From Bin127 sp965221625 (lineage in GTDB: Bacteria > Chloroflexota > Dehalococcoidia > Lucifugimonadales > Lucifugimonadaceae), in NCBI GenBank assembly GCA_965221625.1, contig OZ244903.1, forward strand, positions 2,046,001 to 2,110,000: a DNA stretch of 64,000 nucleotides. The letters run 5' to 3'. The position numbers and the translations under genes were made by a program. The first letter of the stretch is position 1; each line of letters opens with the position of its first letter. Shown piece after piece: positions 53,373-62,413 of the stretch. A model generated the notes under the pieces. That model was not told the origin of the DNA and made no database searches. It was given only the letters and a program-made list of their open reading frames with translations.

Positions 53373-53708
53373 CTACGCTGCAGTCTGCAAGACGCCGTCA
53401 ATCTTGCTCGAAAGAACGCTTTCAGGTACCGCGCCGACAACTTGTTCAACCGGTGCGCCATCACGGAAGATCAGTAGCGTTGGGATGCTTCGAACACCGT
53501 ACTGACCGGAGAGTCCAGGGTTCTGATCGACATCGACTTTTGCGAACTTGACTACACCATCGTAGTCACCGGCAAGTTTTTCCACCACCGGAGCAACCAT
53601 CTTGCAAGGACCGCACCATTCGGCCCAGAAATCCACCAACACGGGGATGTCTGAAGTCAGCACCTCAGACTGGAAATCATCGTCGTTGACGTCAATGGGA
53701 TGCGCCAT
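53373..53708 (-). CDS. trxA: thioredoxin
   Basis: A 111-residue thioredoxin with the active site LVDFWAEWCGPCKMVAPVV, VAKVDVDQNPGLSGQYGVRS and the cis-proline IPTLLIFRDGAP. It has ordinary Cys at both redox positions, unlike the selenoprotein of this window. ATG 53708 is set by GAGGG 8 nt upstream. The frame extends to 53840, but the extra part is not thioredoxin-like. It ends with a clear terminator. Confidence 0.95.
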   Translation of the reverse strand: MAHPIDVNDDDFQSEVLTSDIPVLVDFWAEWCGPCKMVAPVVEKLAGDYDGVVKFAKVDVDQNPGLSGQYGVRSIPTLLIFRDGAPVEQVVGAVPESVLSSKIDGVLQTAA

Positions 53709-53846
53709 GGAGTAGACCCTCTTTCTCTCAACTCTTCGCCCTAACGGACTCCTACGTCGAAGATGCTTTTGATAGCACCTATGTTTAACTATTCTACTCG
53801 CACCCACGAAACGGCATGCGCCGATTCGTTGGATGTGCACGACCGA

Positions 53847-56573
53847 TCAAACAGCAGCGGTTTGGGGTTCAGCCGCTTTCGCTCCGACTTCGACCGTGAC
53901 GGACCACAAATCCAAGTCAGGCAGGATGGGACTGGGATCCGGTGAATTGCTTTCTTCGAGATATGTCGCCAACTCGGCGAACAGGGTCGTAGCACCGACG
54001 ACGCCTCTCGGTATTTCATCGGTCAACACAGCAATCCCTTCGACGAGGGCCTTGCCGGCATAGTCGCGGATGACCAAGGAATCACCGATCCCTACGCCGA
54101 GAGCCTCCGCATCGTCCGGGTGAATCTCAATCTCCTCAACGCGGTCGACCGCGTTCAAGTAGTTGCGTTGTCCCAACGTTGTCTCGCGTTCCGGTTGATG
54201 CAAGACTCGACCAGGTGCGTAGTACATGCCGTTGGAATGGTGATCGACGAAGTCTGGAGAGATGATTTCGAATGCCAACTTGCCTTTGTGGTCAGTGGCC
54301 GCAGTCCCGGTGAAAATCCCGCCGGATTCGAGGCGTTCATGGCTCAATCCGCGATAGCGCGGTATCAACTCTGCGATCGCGTCAAACACCTCACTCGACG
54401 AAGCGTACTCGAAACCATCGGCACCCATCGCACGTGCGATACCGCAAAACATCTCCCAACCTGTCAGTTCTTCCCATCGGGTGTCGTTAATCTTGCGTAC
54501 CAGCTGGACGCGTGACTCGAGATTTGTGACGGTGCCTGATTGCTCGCTGTATGGTGCTGCGGCGAAGACGATGTCGGCGTGGGCGGTCAACTCAGAGTCA
54601 AACACCGACGACACAACCAATGTTTCCAATGATCGCAACGCCTCGTTAACGTCGCCTAACTGTCGCGCATCAAAATCGAGACCGTCGCCCATAACGACAG
54701 CCGCTTTTATCGTCCCATCGCGCATCGCGTCGAAGATCTCAGTAACGTTCCTTTGATCGCTGACAAGTGCACCAAGATTCCAAGCTTCATCTAGGCTCTT
54801 CATCAACTGGGAAGCAGGACGTACCGGACCGCATCCCATCTCAAGCGAACCGCGCGTGTTGGCTCCTTTGAAGAGGGGATAGAAACCTTGGCCCGGCCCA
54901 TGTGTGGTTCCGTTCAGAATGCGCAAATTCATGATCGCATCGACCAAAGTCGGGCAGTCATCGGCGGATATTGAATCTGCACCGACTAGGACTGCCATGT
55001 CGCGCGTTGAGCACAGCGCATCTGCCGCAGCTTCTATCTGTTCGACCGGCACTTCGCACAAGGTTTGGATGCGCCGCAAGTCGAATCCCCAAAGCGACGC
55101 CTTGAATGCCTCCGCGTTGGTGGTCTCAGTTTCGATGTAGTCGCTCTGCTCCAGAGTGGCATCAAACACGGCACGGGCGATGCCCATGACGAGCATGTGT
55201 TCCGTACCAATCTTCGGCCTAAGCCAGACGTCGGCGTAGCGCGTCAACTCCGTCTCGCGTTGGTCGATTACGACGAGCTTTGCGCCTTCGCGTGCCATCT
55301 TCTTGACCGGCACGGCCATGACGTTTTGCTCTTCGGTCGGATTGCCTGAAATGACCAAGATCGACCGCGCATTCTCGATATCCCAAATTGAGTGCTTCGA
55401 GTGGGCGATGTCCCAGCGCGCGTATAGGCGTTCGATGATCTCCGAGATGAAGTTGTGTGCGCTGTCGACGTTATTCGTCTTGAGCACCGTGCGCGCAAAT
55501 TTTTGCGCCACGAAATTGTCTTCGTTGCTGCCTCGAGGCGAGGCGATGATTGCGATTTCGTCAGGTTCGTATCTGCCGAAGGCATCGGCCACAGCTTGAA
55601 ATGCCTCTTCATTCGTCGCATTGGTCAGCACGCCGTCCCGGCGGAAATACGCCCTCTTCAAACGAGCGCGGTGGTTCGGGTAGTCGTAACCGAACTTGCC
55701 CCACATGCAAGCTTGCCCGCGATTCGTTTCTCCATGGACGTTGCCGCGGAAGCGGATTAGCTTGTCGAATCGGTTGACCTCGGTAATCATCTGGCAACCA
55801 ACCGCGCAGTTGGTGCAAGTAGTGTTGACTTGGCGAGTCGCTTTTTCCCACTTGTATTCGCGCTCAACGAGTGCTCCCGTGGGACAAACGTCGATACACG
55901 CGCCGCAAAACTCGCAACCTGACTCCATCAACGACGTGCCGTGCGAGGTGCCAACCAGTGCGACGCCGGAACGCGACACGAGCGTCAGCGCAGCATCACC
56001 ACGAACTTCGTCGCATACCCTCACGCAACGGGCACAAACGATGCAAAGGTTGTAGTCGCGATCGTAGAGTGGATCATCGGCGTGAATCGGCAGATCGCGG
56101 CGGTTGTAGTTCAACGGTGTCCGCAGATCCAACTCGACAGATCGCACCGTATCCTTGAGTTCGCAACGCTCGTTTTTGGGGCATATCGTGCAACGGTCGG
56201 TGACGTCGACATGGCGTTGGCACACGTCCTGCGGGCCACAGAGCTCGATGCGATGACACGTCAAACATCCGTGTGGGTGCTCCGACATCAGAAGTTCGAT
56301 GATGCCGCGGCGTAGGTCGCTGACCGACTCGTTCTTGGTCTCTACGCTGCAGCCGGGAAATGGCATCGCAGTGCACGACGCCAGCGTCATCTTGCGTCCG
56401 TCCGATTCGAAATCAACCACGCAGGTTCGGCATGCACCGTACGGCTTCATGTGAGGGAAGTAACAGAGGTACGGGATGTAGATTCCGGCTTCCAAGGCAG
56501 CCTGAAGAATTGTCTGCCCAGGTTGAGCGGTAACGGGTTGGCCGTCTATCGTGAATTCAATTGGATCTGGCAT
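53847..56573 (-). CDS. NuoG/FdhA-like iron-sulfur and molybdopterin-fold subunit without catalytic Cys/Sec
   Basis: A 908-residue subunit. Residues 1-80 are a [2Fe-2S] ferredoxin (YLCYFPHMKPYGACRTC). Next come the HxxxCxxCxxxxxC motif (HPHGCLTCHRIELC) with a second Cys set, two [4Fe-4S] motifs (CIVCARCVRVC, CEFCGACIDVC) and the Mo-type cluster CTNCAVGC...C. The rest has the formate-dehydrogenase fold and ends in a MopB C-terminal domain. In FdhA the Mo-ligand Cys/Sec follows the NNVDSxxRLC-type segment; here it reads NNVDSAHNFISEIIE. The Lys of the CxKG motif is replaced (CMWG). It is probably a non-catalytic, NuoG-like electron-transfer subunit with NuoF and NuoE upstream. Confidence 0.85.
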   Translation of the reverse strand: MPDPIEFTIDGQPVTAQPGQTILQAALEAGIYIPYLCYFPHMKPYGACRTCVVDFESDGRKMTLASCTAMPFPGCSVETKNESVSDLRRGIIELLMSEHPHGCLTCHRIELCGPQDVCQRHVDVTDRCTICPKNERCELKDTVRSVELDLRTPLNYNRRDLPIHADDPLYDRDYNLCIVCARCVRVCDEVRGDAALTLVSRSGVALVGTSHGTSLMESGCEFCGACIDVCPTGALVEREYKWEKATRQVNTTCTNCAVGCQMITEVNRFDKLIRFRGNVHGETNRGQACMWGKFGYDYPNHRARLKRAYFRRDGVLTNATNEEAFQAVADAFGRYEPDEIAIIASPRGSNEDNFVAQKFARTVLKTNNVDSAHNFISEIIERLYARWDIAHSKHSIWDIENARSILVISGNPTEEQNVMAVPVKKMAREGAKLVVIDQRETELTRYADVWLRPKIGTEHMLVMGIARAVFDATLEQSDYIETETTNAEAFKASLWGFDLRRIQTLCEVPVEQIEAAADALCSTRDMAVLVGADSISADDCPTLVDAIMNLRILNGTTHGPGQGFYPLFKGANTRGSLEMGCGPVRPASQLMKSLDEAWNLGALVSDQRNVTEIFDAMRDGTIKAAVVMGDGLDFDARQLGDVNEALRSLETLVVSSVFDSELTAHADIVFAAAPYSEQSGTVTNLESRVQLVRKINDTRWEELTGWEMFCGIARAMGADGFEYASSSEVFDAIAELIPRYRGLSHERLESGGIFTGTAATDHKGKLAFEIISPDFVDHHSNGMYYAPGRVLHQPERETTLGQRNYLNAVDRVEEIEIHPDDAEALGVGIGDSLVIRDYAGKALVEGIAVLTDEIPRGVVGATTLFAELATYLEESNSPDPSPILPDLDLWSVTVEVGAKAAEPQTAAV

Positions 56574-56604
56574 CTGCTACAGGTGCTCTACATTTCTTGA
56601 GGGT

Positions 56605-58386
56605 CTACGGGCGGGTCCGACTTGGAAAGATCATCGAACCGTCATCGAATGGCCCTGATTTCACCAACTCGCCGTTGAAGCGTGCCTCGAACTCGTCTCC
56701 GAAATAGTTGATGGCCGAAGAGATTGGGTTGTACCCGAGCTGCCCGTGCCCGCACAAAGAACCGACCTTCATATTGTTGCCGACTTTTTCTAGCAGTTCC
56801 ATATCGCCGGCGAGTGCTTCGTTCTTGCACATCCGGTCAAGGACGTCGAGCATGTGTGTGTTGCCCAGTCTGCACGGGAAGCACTTGCCGCAAGATTCGA
56901 ACTGGTTGAAGGCGACGAGGTTCCGAATCAAATCGACGATGTCGGTATTTTCGTCACCTACAATGATCCCCCCGGAACCGAGAATTGCGCCGGCTTGTGC
57001 CATGGCATCGAAATCGATCGTCGTATCAAATGCACTCGCACCTAATACCCCGCCGAGCGGACCGCCAGTCTGCAGGACCTTGATGCGTTCCGAACCGTCC
57101 GATGGTCCGCCACCGATTTCATCGAGGACCTGTCGGATTGTCTTGCCCATTTCGACTTCGTACATACCCGGTCGTTTGATGTGTCCGGATAGGCAGACCA
57201 GTGCAGTCCCCGACGATGATTCGGTGCCGATCTGTTTGAACACGTCGCCACCATCGACGACGATGGTGGGGACGTACGCAATCGTCTTGACGTTGTTGAT
57301 GTTTGTCGGTTTTTGGAACAGACCAGCTTGTGCCGGGAACGGCGGTTTGTAGCGGGGAGTGGATCGCTTGCCTTCGATCGCCTCCATCATCGCCGTTTCT
57401 TCGCCCGCCACGTACGAGTCCCCGGTTAGGGAAACCTCCATCTCGAAGGAGAATTCGGTGCCCAAGATGTTCTTTCCGAGCAGTCCGTGCTCATAAGCTT
57501 GGTCAATGGCGTTGCGGGTTGCCTCAATCGGGATGTCGTGTCCTTGCCTAATGAACACAACGCCGTGGGTTGAATTGGTGGCGTACCCGTTGAGAATCAA
57601 CCCTTCAATCAACCGATGCGGGTCGGATTCGAGGATGCCTTTGTCGTTGAACGCTCCGGGGTCGCCTTCTTCACAGTTGCACAACACATACTTAACTGGC
57701 TCCGTACTTGGCGCGAGGAAAGACCATTTAAGGCCGGTTGGGAACGCAGCCCCGCCTCTGCCGCGCAAACCAGACGTTTTGACCTCGTCGACAACCTCGT
57801 CGGAAGTCATGGACAGCAGTGCTTTGTTGAGTGCCGAATAACCGCCTTGCGCGATGTATTGCAGTATGTCGTGAGGATCTATGTTTCCGAAGTTCTCTGT
57901 AAGCACCTTGCGCTGACCCGCGTTGGCCGGCAGGCGATCCCATATCGGCAAGAGGGAAGTGTATTCGTCTTGGTGACCTGATACAGCATGCGCTGACGCG
58001 TGCATCGGGTGTTCGTCCCGACCATCGACGTAGTGCGCCACGATGTCGGGGACCATTTCGGGCGTGACGTTTGCGTGATACACATGGTAGTTGCCTGGTA
58101 CCACGATGTCGACCAACGGCTCAAGGTACATCAACCCGTGCGCGCCGACCTTTGAGAGGTTGATATCGTTGGTGCCATCCGCAGCCCAAGGTTTGAATGC
58201 GTCGAACACTCCTTGAGCTCCGGCCGCTTGCCCAGATGCGCCGAAGCCGACACGCACCCAAGGTTTATCGCCTTCGTAAAGGTTCGACCAATGTTCGGTA
58301 GCTAAGCTGCGCAGGCGCGCGTACTCGGTTTGCTGCCCGGCGCGTTCGTTGTAGTCCGCTGCCGGAGTTTCAATGCGAGATACCAT
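56605..58386 (-). CDS. NADH dehydrogenase-type flavoprotein (NuoF-like)
   Basis: A 593-residue NuoF/HoxF/FdsB-type subunit. It has GLRGRGGAAFPTGLKWSFLA, NCEEGDPGAFNDKGILESDP and YVAGEETAMMEAIEGKRSTP (FMN and NADH sites). The [4Fe-4S] motif is ESCGKCFPCRLG...C. The first ~170 residues form an extra N-terminal domain, thioredoxin-like in position but with no [2Fe-2S] cysteines. AGGAG 7 nt before the ATG fixes the start, inside the end of the NuoE gene. It transfers electrons between NAD(H) and the partner subunits. Confidence 0.92.
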   Translation of the reverse strand: MVSRIETPAADYNERAGQQTEYARLRSLATEHWSNLYEGDKPWVRVGFGASGQAAGAQGVFDAFKPWAADGTNDINLSKVGAHGLMYLEPLVDIVVPGNYHVYHANVTPEMVPDIVAHYVDGRDEHPMHASAHAVSGHQDEYTSLLPIWDRLPANAGQRKVLTENFGNIDPHDILQYIAQGGYSALNKALLSMTSDEVVDEVKTSGLRGRGGAAFPTGLKWSFLAPSTEPVKYVLCNCEEGDPGAFNDKGILESDPHRLIEGLILNGYATNSTHGVVFIRQGHDIPIEATRNAIDQAYEHGLLGKNILGTEFSFEMEVSLTGDSYVAGEETAMMEAIEGKRSTPRYKPPFPAQAGLFQKPTNINNVKTIAYVPTIVVDGGDVFKQIGTESSSGTALVCLSGHIKRPGMYEVEMGKTIRQVLDEIGGGPSDGSERIKVLQTGGPLGGVLGASAFDTTIDFDAMAQAGAILGSGGIIVGDENTDIVDLIRNLVAFNQFESCGKCFPCRLGNTHMLDVLDRMCKNEALAGDMELLEKVGNNMKVGSLCGHGQLGYNPISSAINYFGDEFEARFNGELVKSGPFDDGSMIFPSRTRP

Positions 58387-58897
58387 TCTCTAGCTCCTGC
58401 TGCAGCTTTGAGATGTACTCCCGCGCCTTGTCGGGATCAATCCGGCCCGTGAGTGCGTGATCGCGAGCGATGACGGGTGCTTGTGCGCAAGCACCTAAGC
58501 AGGTACTGTAACGCAAAGTAATATTGCCGTCTTCGCTGGTGGTTTCCTCGTCGACACCCAGTGCGTCCTGAACCACCTTGAGGATTCTCTGTGCTCCCAT
58601 CAGGTGGCAAGACGGTCCCCAACAGACGTCGACGGTCGCCTTGCCCGGCGGCGTAAATCGAAAGTTCGTGTAGAAAGATGCAACGCTCCAAACATCATTG
58701 ATCGTGGCGTCGCAGAAAATGGCAACTTCCTCGATCGCTTCGTCGGGGACGTAGTGCAGATCGTCCTGAACTGCCAATAGCGACGATAAGACAGTTACAC
58801 TGGGCGGACGCTCTTTGCCTTCGATCTGCGACTTCAGTGCTTTGCGAATGCGTTCGCGCAATCTTGGTCGAGTCTGTGGTTGCGTTGTCGTCGTCAA
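58370..58897 (-). CDS. NADH dehydrogenase-type [2Fe-2S] subunit (NuoE-like)
   Basis: A 175-residue NuoE-like protein with a thioredoxin-like fold carrying the four cysteines of a [2Fe-2S] cluster: VDVCWGPSCHLMGAQ and STCLGACAQAPVIA. It starts with TTG 58897 and is first of the three-gene operon NuoE-NuoF-NuoG/FdhA-like. Such trios occur in NAD-linked formate dehydrogenases and bifurcating hydrogenases. No hydrogenase or membrane subunit gene is beside it here. Confidence 0.92.
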   Translation of the reverse strand: MTTTTQPQTRPRLRERIRKALKSQIEGKERPPSVTVLSSLLAVQDDLHYVPDEAIEEVAIFCDATINDVWSVASFYTNFRFTPPGKATVDVCWGPSCHLMGAQRILKVVQDALGVDEETTSEDGNITLRYSTCLGACAQAPVIARDHALTGRIDPDKAREYISKLQQELENGISH

Positions 58898-59011
58898 TGT
58901 CTACTCAAGATCTTCAATGCGTGATCAAGAAACCCGTCTCGCCGTTAGATGGAATCGTAACACTGCACATTGACGAACGGAGTGAGAGTGAACCGCTCGT
59001 CGACCCGGGGG

Positions 59012-59794
59012 TCAATTGCCGGATCCTTCCGTTTCCGCTGCGGCCATGTCCTGCGCTGTGTTCCGTCGACGCGTTGGAATCATCACAACCTGCTCAACAA
59101 TTGTCCGATGTGGCATCGCGGCGCAAAGGAATATCGCCTGTGCGATGTCTTCGGGTTGCATCATCGACGCTCGGTCATCAGCGTCCGGCGGGCGCGGTCG
59201 ATTCTCCAATATCGGCGTGTCGACCTCTCCAGGCATGATGGCGCAAGCCCGAATGCCAAGCTTCGAGAGCTCGGTGTTCATGCCGCGGATCATGTTCAAT
59301 GAGGCCGCCTTGGCAGCACTATATGGCGCGCCCCCCAACAGTCCTGGAGTCAGGGCGGCCATTGAGGATACGGTGACGACCGTGCCCTCTCCGTGCTCAA
59401 TCATGCTGCCCAGGACCGATTGAGTAAGCCGATAGACTCCCTCGACATTCACTTTGAAGACGGAATCCCACTCTTCCGCACCAACGTACCGGATTGAGCG
59501 CACTCGACTGCTGTGCCCGGCGTTGTTCACGAGGATATCGACGCGTCCGAAGTGGTCGACCGCCCAGGTCCCAAGCTCCGCTGCCGCATCGCCATCCTCC
59601 AGATCGGTCGGTTTCACCTCGACTTCGACGCCGTGACTGCGTGCTTTCTCCGCGACGTCATCCAACGGGCCACGCCTACGACCGGCGATCACTAGGTTTG
59701 AACCCGCTTCCGCAAACATCTGTGCCGCCTCACGTCCGATGCCCGTGCCGGCACCGGTGATGATCGAAATCTTGCCGTTTAACAACCCTGGCAA
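59012..59794 (-). CDS. short-chain dehydrogenase/reductase
   Basis: A 260-residue classical SDR. Cofactor motif SIITGAGTGIGREAAQ, VDILVNNAGHSS, catalytic Ser in TVVTVSSMAALTPG and YSAAKAASL (YxxxK). The C-terminus reads IMPGEVDTPILENRP, as in many ketoacyl-type SDRs. TTG 59794 with AGGAG 7 nt upstream is the start. The substrate is unknown. Confidence 0.92.
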   Translation of the reverse strand: MPGLLNGKISIITGAGTGIGREAAQMFAEAGSNLVIAGRRRGPLDDVAEKARSHGVEVEVKPTDLEDGDAAAELGTWAVDHFGRVDILVNNAGHSSRVRSIRYVGAEEWDSVFKVNVEGVYRLTQSVLGSMIEHGEGTVVTVSSMAALTPGLLGGAPYSAAKAASLNMIRGMNTELSKLGIRACAIMPGEVDTPILENRPRPPDADDRASMMQPEDIAQAIFLCAAMPHRTIVEQVVMIPTRRRNTAQDMAAAETEGSGN

Positions 59795-59892
59795 ATCGCA
59801 GCTCCTGACTTCATGTCATTGCTCTGCACTTCGAATCGCCGTTCGCGTCCGAAACTGGCATATTAGGTTAACCCACCTGAAGATTAACTTCC

Positions 59893-61257
59893 TCATTGTC
59901 CGGTATCCCAACCCGACCAGTTGCCAGCCGCATCCGATTGCATCATGCCAGCGACTTCGCGCCCCATCCTGATCGAATAGTTGGTGCCACGGTCTTCCGG
60001 GTATATCTGCGTCGTGTTCGCGAGGTAAACCCGTTCGAACGGCGTGCGATGTGAAGGCTTCTTTGCTCCGTAGTTGGTCCCGATTATTGGTTGAGCAGCA
60101 CTGACCGCGTTGTAATGGACATCCTTCACCCACGAGCGATCGAACTCTGGATTGAACTTGGGCAGATGCCTCATGTAGAAATTGATTAAGTCGTCAGGCG
60201 ACATCAAGTACATCTCATCATGACGATGCAGATAGTTGGTGAGGTAGACGACGTGCCGATCGTTGTACCACTGCTTCGGCAGCATGTTCGTATGCTCGAT
60301 GATGCCAAGGAACGGGACGTCGTCAGACGCGATGTTCATCCAGTAGAACTCAGTCAACGGATGCTCGAGTTCGAGAATCACCACGACCGCTGCGAGGTAC
60401 TGGACCGAAGTCAACTTCTCCAGGTATTCGCTTGGCAACCCGGGCAAAAGTTCAGGCGCAGCGAATGACGGAACCGTCAACAGCACTGAGTCGAATTCGT
60501 CGGATCGCTCTCCATCCACCGTCGCCGATTCGATGATGATTGAGGATCCGTCGCATTGCGTAACGACGCGCGTCACTGGATTCTCGAGCCGCACGGAGCC
60601 GTCCTGTGCCTCGATTGCCGACACCAACCTGTCGAAGACGACGTCGAAACTCCCGGTTGGGTATCCGAGCACCTCTTTAGCGAGCAGTCCCTGTCGCGAC
60701 GCGAAGCGCGTGTGGATCTTTGACCAGAACCACGGCATGCCCACTTCGGCATAGAAGCGACCGAATTTACCTCGCAAGAGTGGATTCCAGAGCACCTGAT
60801 ACGCTTCGCCCCCTAGTTTCTCGCTCAACCACTTATCGGCCGTGTACGGCTCGAGGCTCTGCCAATCCTTTATCCGTTGCACCCGGAGCGTGAACAACCC
60901 CATCTTGATTCGTTGCAGCAGCGAAATCGCACCGAAACGGAGTAGGTCGGTTGCAGTAGTCGTCTTGTACAAGCGACCGTCGACGTACGTCCCGACGTTC
61001 GACGGATACCACTCCATCGCGTCGTCGATCCCGAGGTCTGCCATCAGATCAAGAATCGCCGAGTCGTTTGTGAAGAGATGGTGATACCCGCGTTCAAGCG
61101 GAAATCCGCCGACAGGTATCGTCGACGCCTGCCCGCCGATGAAAGGTGCCGACTCGAACACGCACACCTGATGTCCGGCGCGGCTGAGGTCGTACGCGGC
61201 GGCGAGCCCGGCGGCACCGGCACCGACAATGCCAACTCTCAATCTTGGCGCAGTCAT
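59893..61257 (-). CDS. FAD-dependent oxidoreductase (amine oxidase/PPOX-like)
   Basis: A 454-residue flavoprotein with the FAD motif GIVGAGAAGLAAAYDLSRAG and FESAPFIGGQASTI. The C-terminal FAD segment is VYLANTTQIYPEDRGTNYSI. It matches the protoporphyrinogen-oxidase/amine-oxidase group (NAD(P)-binding Rossmann superfamily), in the subset often linked to lipid or glycan gene clusters. It overlaps the upstream UPF0104 gene by 4 nt (ATGA), suggesting that both act on the same lipid or glycan. The substrate is not known. Confidence 0.88.
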   Translation of the reverse strand: MTAPRLRVGIVGAGAAGLAAAYDLSRAGHQVCVFESAPFIGGQASTIPVGGFPLERGYHHLFTNDSAILDLMADLGIDDAMEWYPSNVGTYVDGRLYKTTTATDLLRFGAISLLQRIKMGLFTLRVQRIKDWQSLEPYTADKWLSEKLGGEAYQVLWNPLLRGKFGRFYAEVGMPWFWSKIHTRFASRQGLLAKEVLGYPTGSFDVVFDRLVSAIEAQDGSVRLENPVTRVVTQCDGSSIIIESATVDGERSDEFDSVLLTVPSFAAPELLPGLPSEYLEKLTSVQYLAAVVVILELEHPLTEFYWMNIASDDVPFLGIIEHTNMLPKQWYNDRHVVYLTNYLHRHDEMYLMSPDDLINFYMRHLPKFNPEFDRSWVKDVHYNAVSAAQPIIGTNYGAKKPSHRTPFERVYLANTTQIYPEDRGTNYSIRMGREVAGMMQSDAAGNWSGWDTGQ

Positions 61258-62378
61258 CGCACCCCCGATTCGACATCGACATCTGTACTGGCTGAGGCGT
61301 CATAGACGGGCGACTTCGCACTCCGCGCCCCTTGAAGCAAGTTCGCCATCGATGTGTGATCGAAAACCAGTATCACAAAACCTCCAACGATAGGAGGCAC
61401 CCATAGCAAGAAATGCACCATCAGTGCATACTCAGCAGCGATTTGGTTATCAACGCCGAGCGCAGTGAGTGCCAAAGTACCGAAAAAATCGAATGGACCC
61501 CAACTTCCTGCACTGGACGGGAAGATCCCGGCGAGGTTTGCTGCAGTGCCGAAAACCACGATCGCCGCGACGAACTCCAGTTGGTTGTCGAACGAGGATT
61601 GCATGTCTATGCCCAGAGCTATGAAAAAATACATGGCGAGCTCGGCGATCCAAACCAATAGTGACCAGAAGATCACCCTAAGGAGCGCAACTACGGACTT
61701 CACTACGGTCAAGCCTTCGATCAAATCCTCAGAAAGTCCGCGTATACGTCTCCGCAACGGTTGCGGAAAAAAGCTGCTTACCGAATCTAGGAGCGAACGA
61801 ATCGTCGACGGCATCATGACGACGAGCACGACCACGGTGATTAGGGGAGCAAACAGAAAAAACAGCAACTCAAAAATCCCGACAGGTGTTGCGTCGGCGA
61901 GGGCGGAAGTTACGCCGATGGCTGCTGTCGCGGTTGCCAAGGCCAAAATCAGGACGAGCGCGATTACATCCGAAACGCGCTCGACCACCACGGTACCAAA
62001 TCCGGCCATCGTGCCGATATCTTCGCGCAAGTTGAGGTAGTAGGCACGCACCAACTCGCCGATGCGAATCGGGATCAGATTATTGGCCATGTAACCAACG
62101 ATCACCACCGGTAGCAACTTGCGCTTGAACATGCCGTTGTTGATGGGCGTCAAGAGAAATCTCCATCGCCGCGATCGCAACCACAGGGCTAGTCCGAAGG
62201 ACAGCCAACCCAGCACAATGCTCATTTCCAACTTGGAGACTTCTAGGTTGAAAATGCCGCTGAACTCGGCCAAATAAAACCCAACGACTTCTTGTAGGTC
62301 AACAAATAGGTAGAAAAACAACCCCAAGAACGCTGCACTGAAAACCAACCCCAACCAGAATGCTCGACTCCTAATCAA
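61254..62378 (-). CDS. UPF0104 (lysylphosphatidylglycerol synthase TM-like) membrane protein
   Basis: A 374-residue integral membrane protein with about eight helices. It has RSRRWRFLLTPINNGMFKRK, YMANNLIPIRIGELVRAYYL, VVVERVSDVIALVLILAL and FPSSAGSWGPFDFFGTLALT, all typical of the UPF0104/flippase-like domain. Its neighbours are an Agl23-like glycosyltransferase (35 nt upstream) and an FAD enzyme (overlap). Such proteins are thought to flip lipids. TTG 62378 is the start. Confidence 0.9.
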   Translation of the reverse strand: MIRSRAFWLGLVFSAAFLGLFFYLFVDLQEVVGFYLAEFSGIFNLEVSKLEMSIVLGWLSFGLALWLRSRRWRFLLTPINNGMFKRKLLPVVIVGYMANNLIPIRIGELVRAYYLNLREDIGTMAGFGTVVVERVSDVIALVLILALATATAAIGVTSALADATPVGIFELLFFLFAPLITVVVLVVMMPSTIRSLLDSVSSFFPQPLRRRIRGLSEDLIEGLTVVKSVVALLRVIFWSLLVWIAELAMYFFIALGIDMQSSFDNQLEFVAAIVVFGTAANLAGIFPSSAGSWGPFDFFGTLALTALGVDNQIAAEYALMVHFLLWVPPIVGGFVILVFDHTSMANLLQGARSAKSPVYDASASTDVDVESGVR

Positions 62379-62413
62379 CTGACACCTGGAGACATGCTGG
62401 GCGATTTGCCCAT

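Noticed and set aside
53847..56573. FdhA-like gene as a second selenoprotein
   Set aside because: The frame is unbroken and the metal-ligand position is neither Cys nor UGA.
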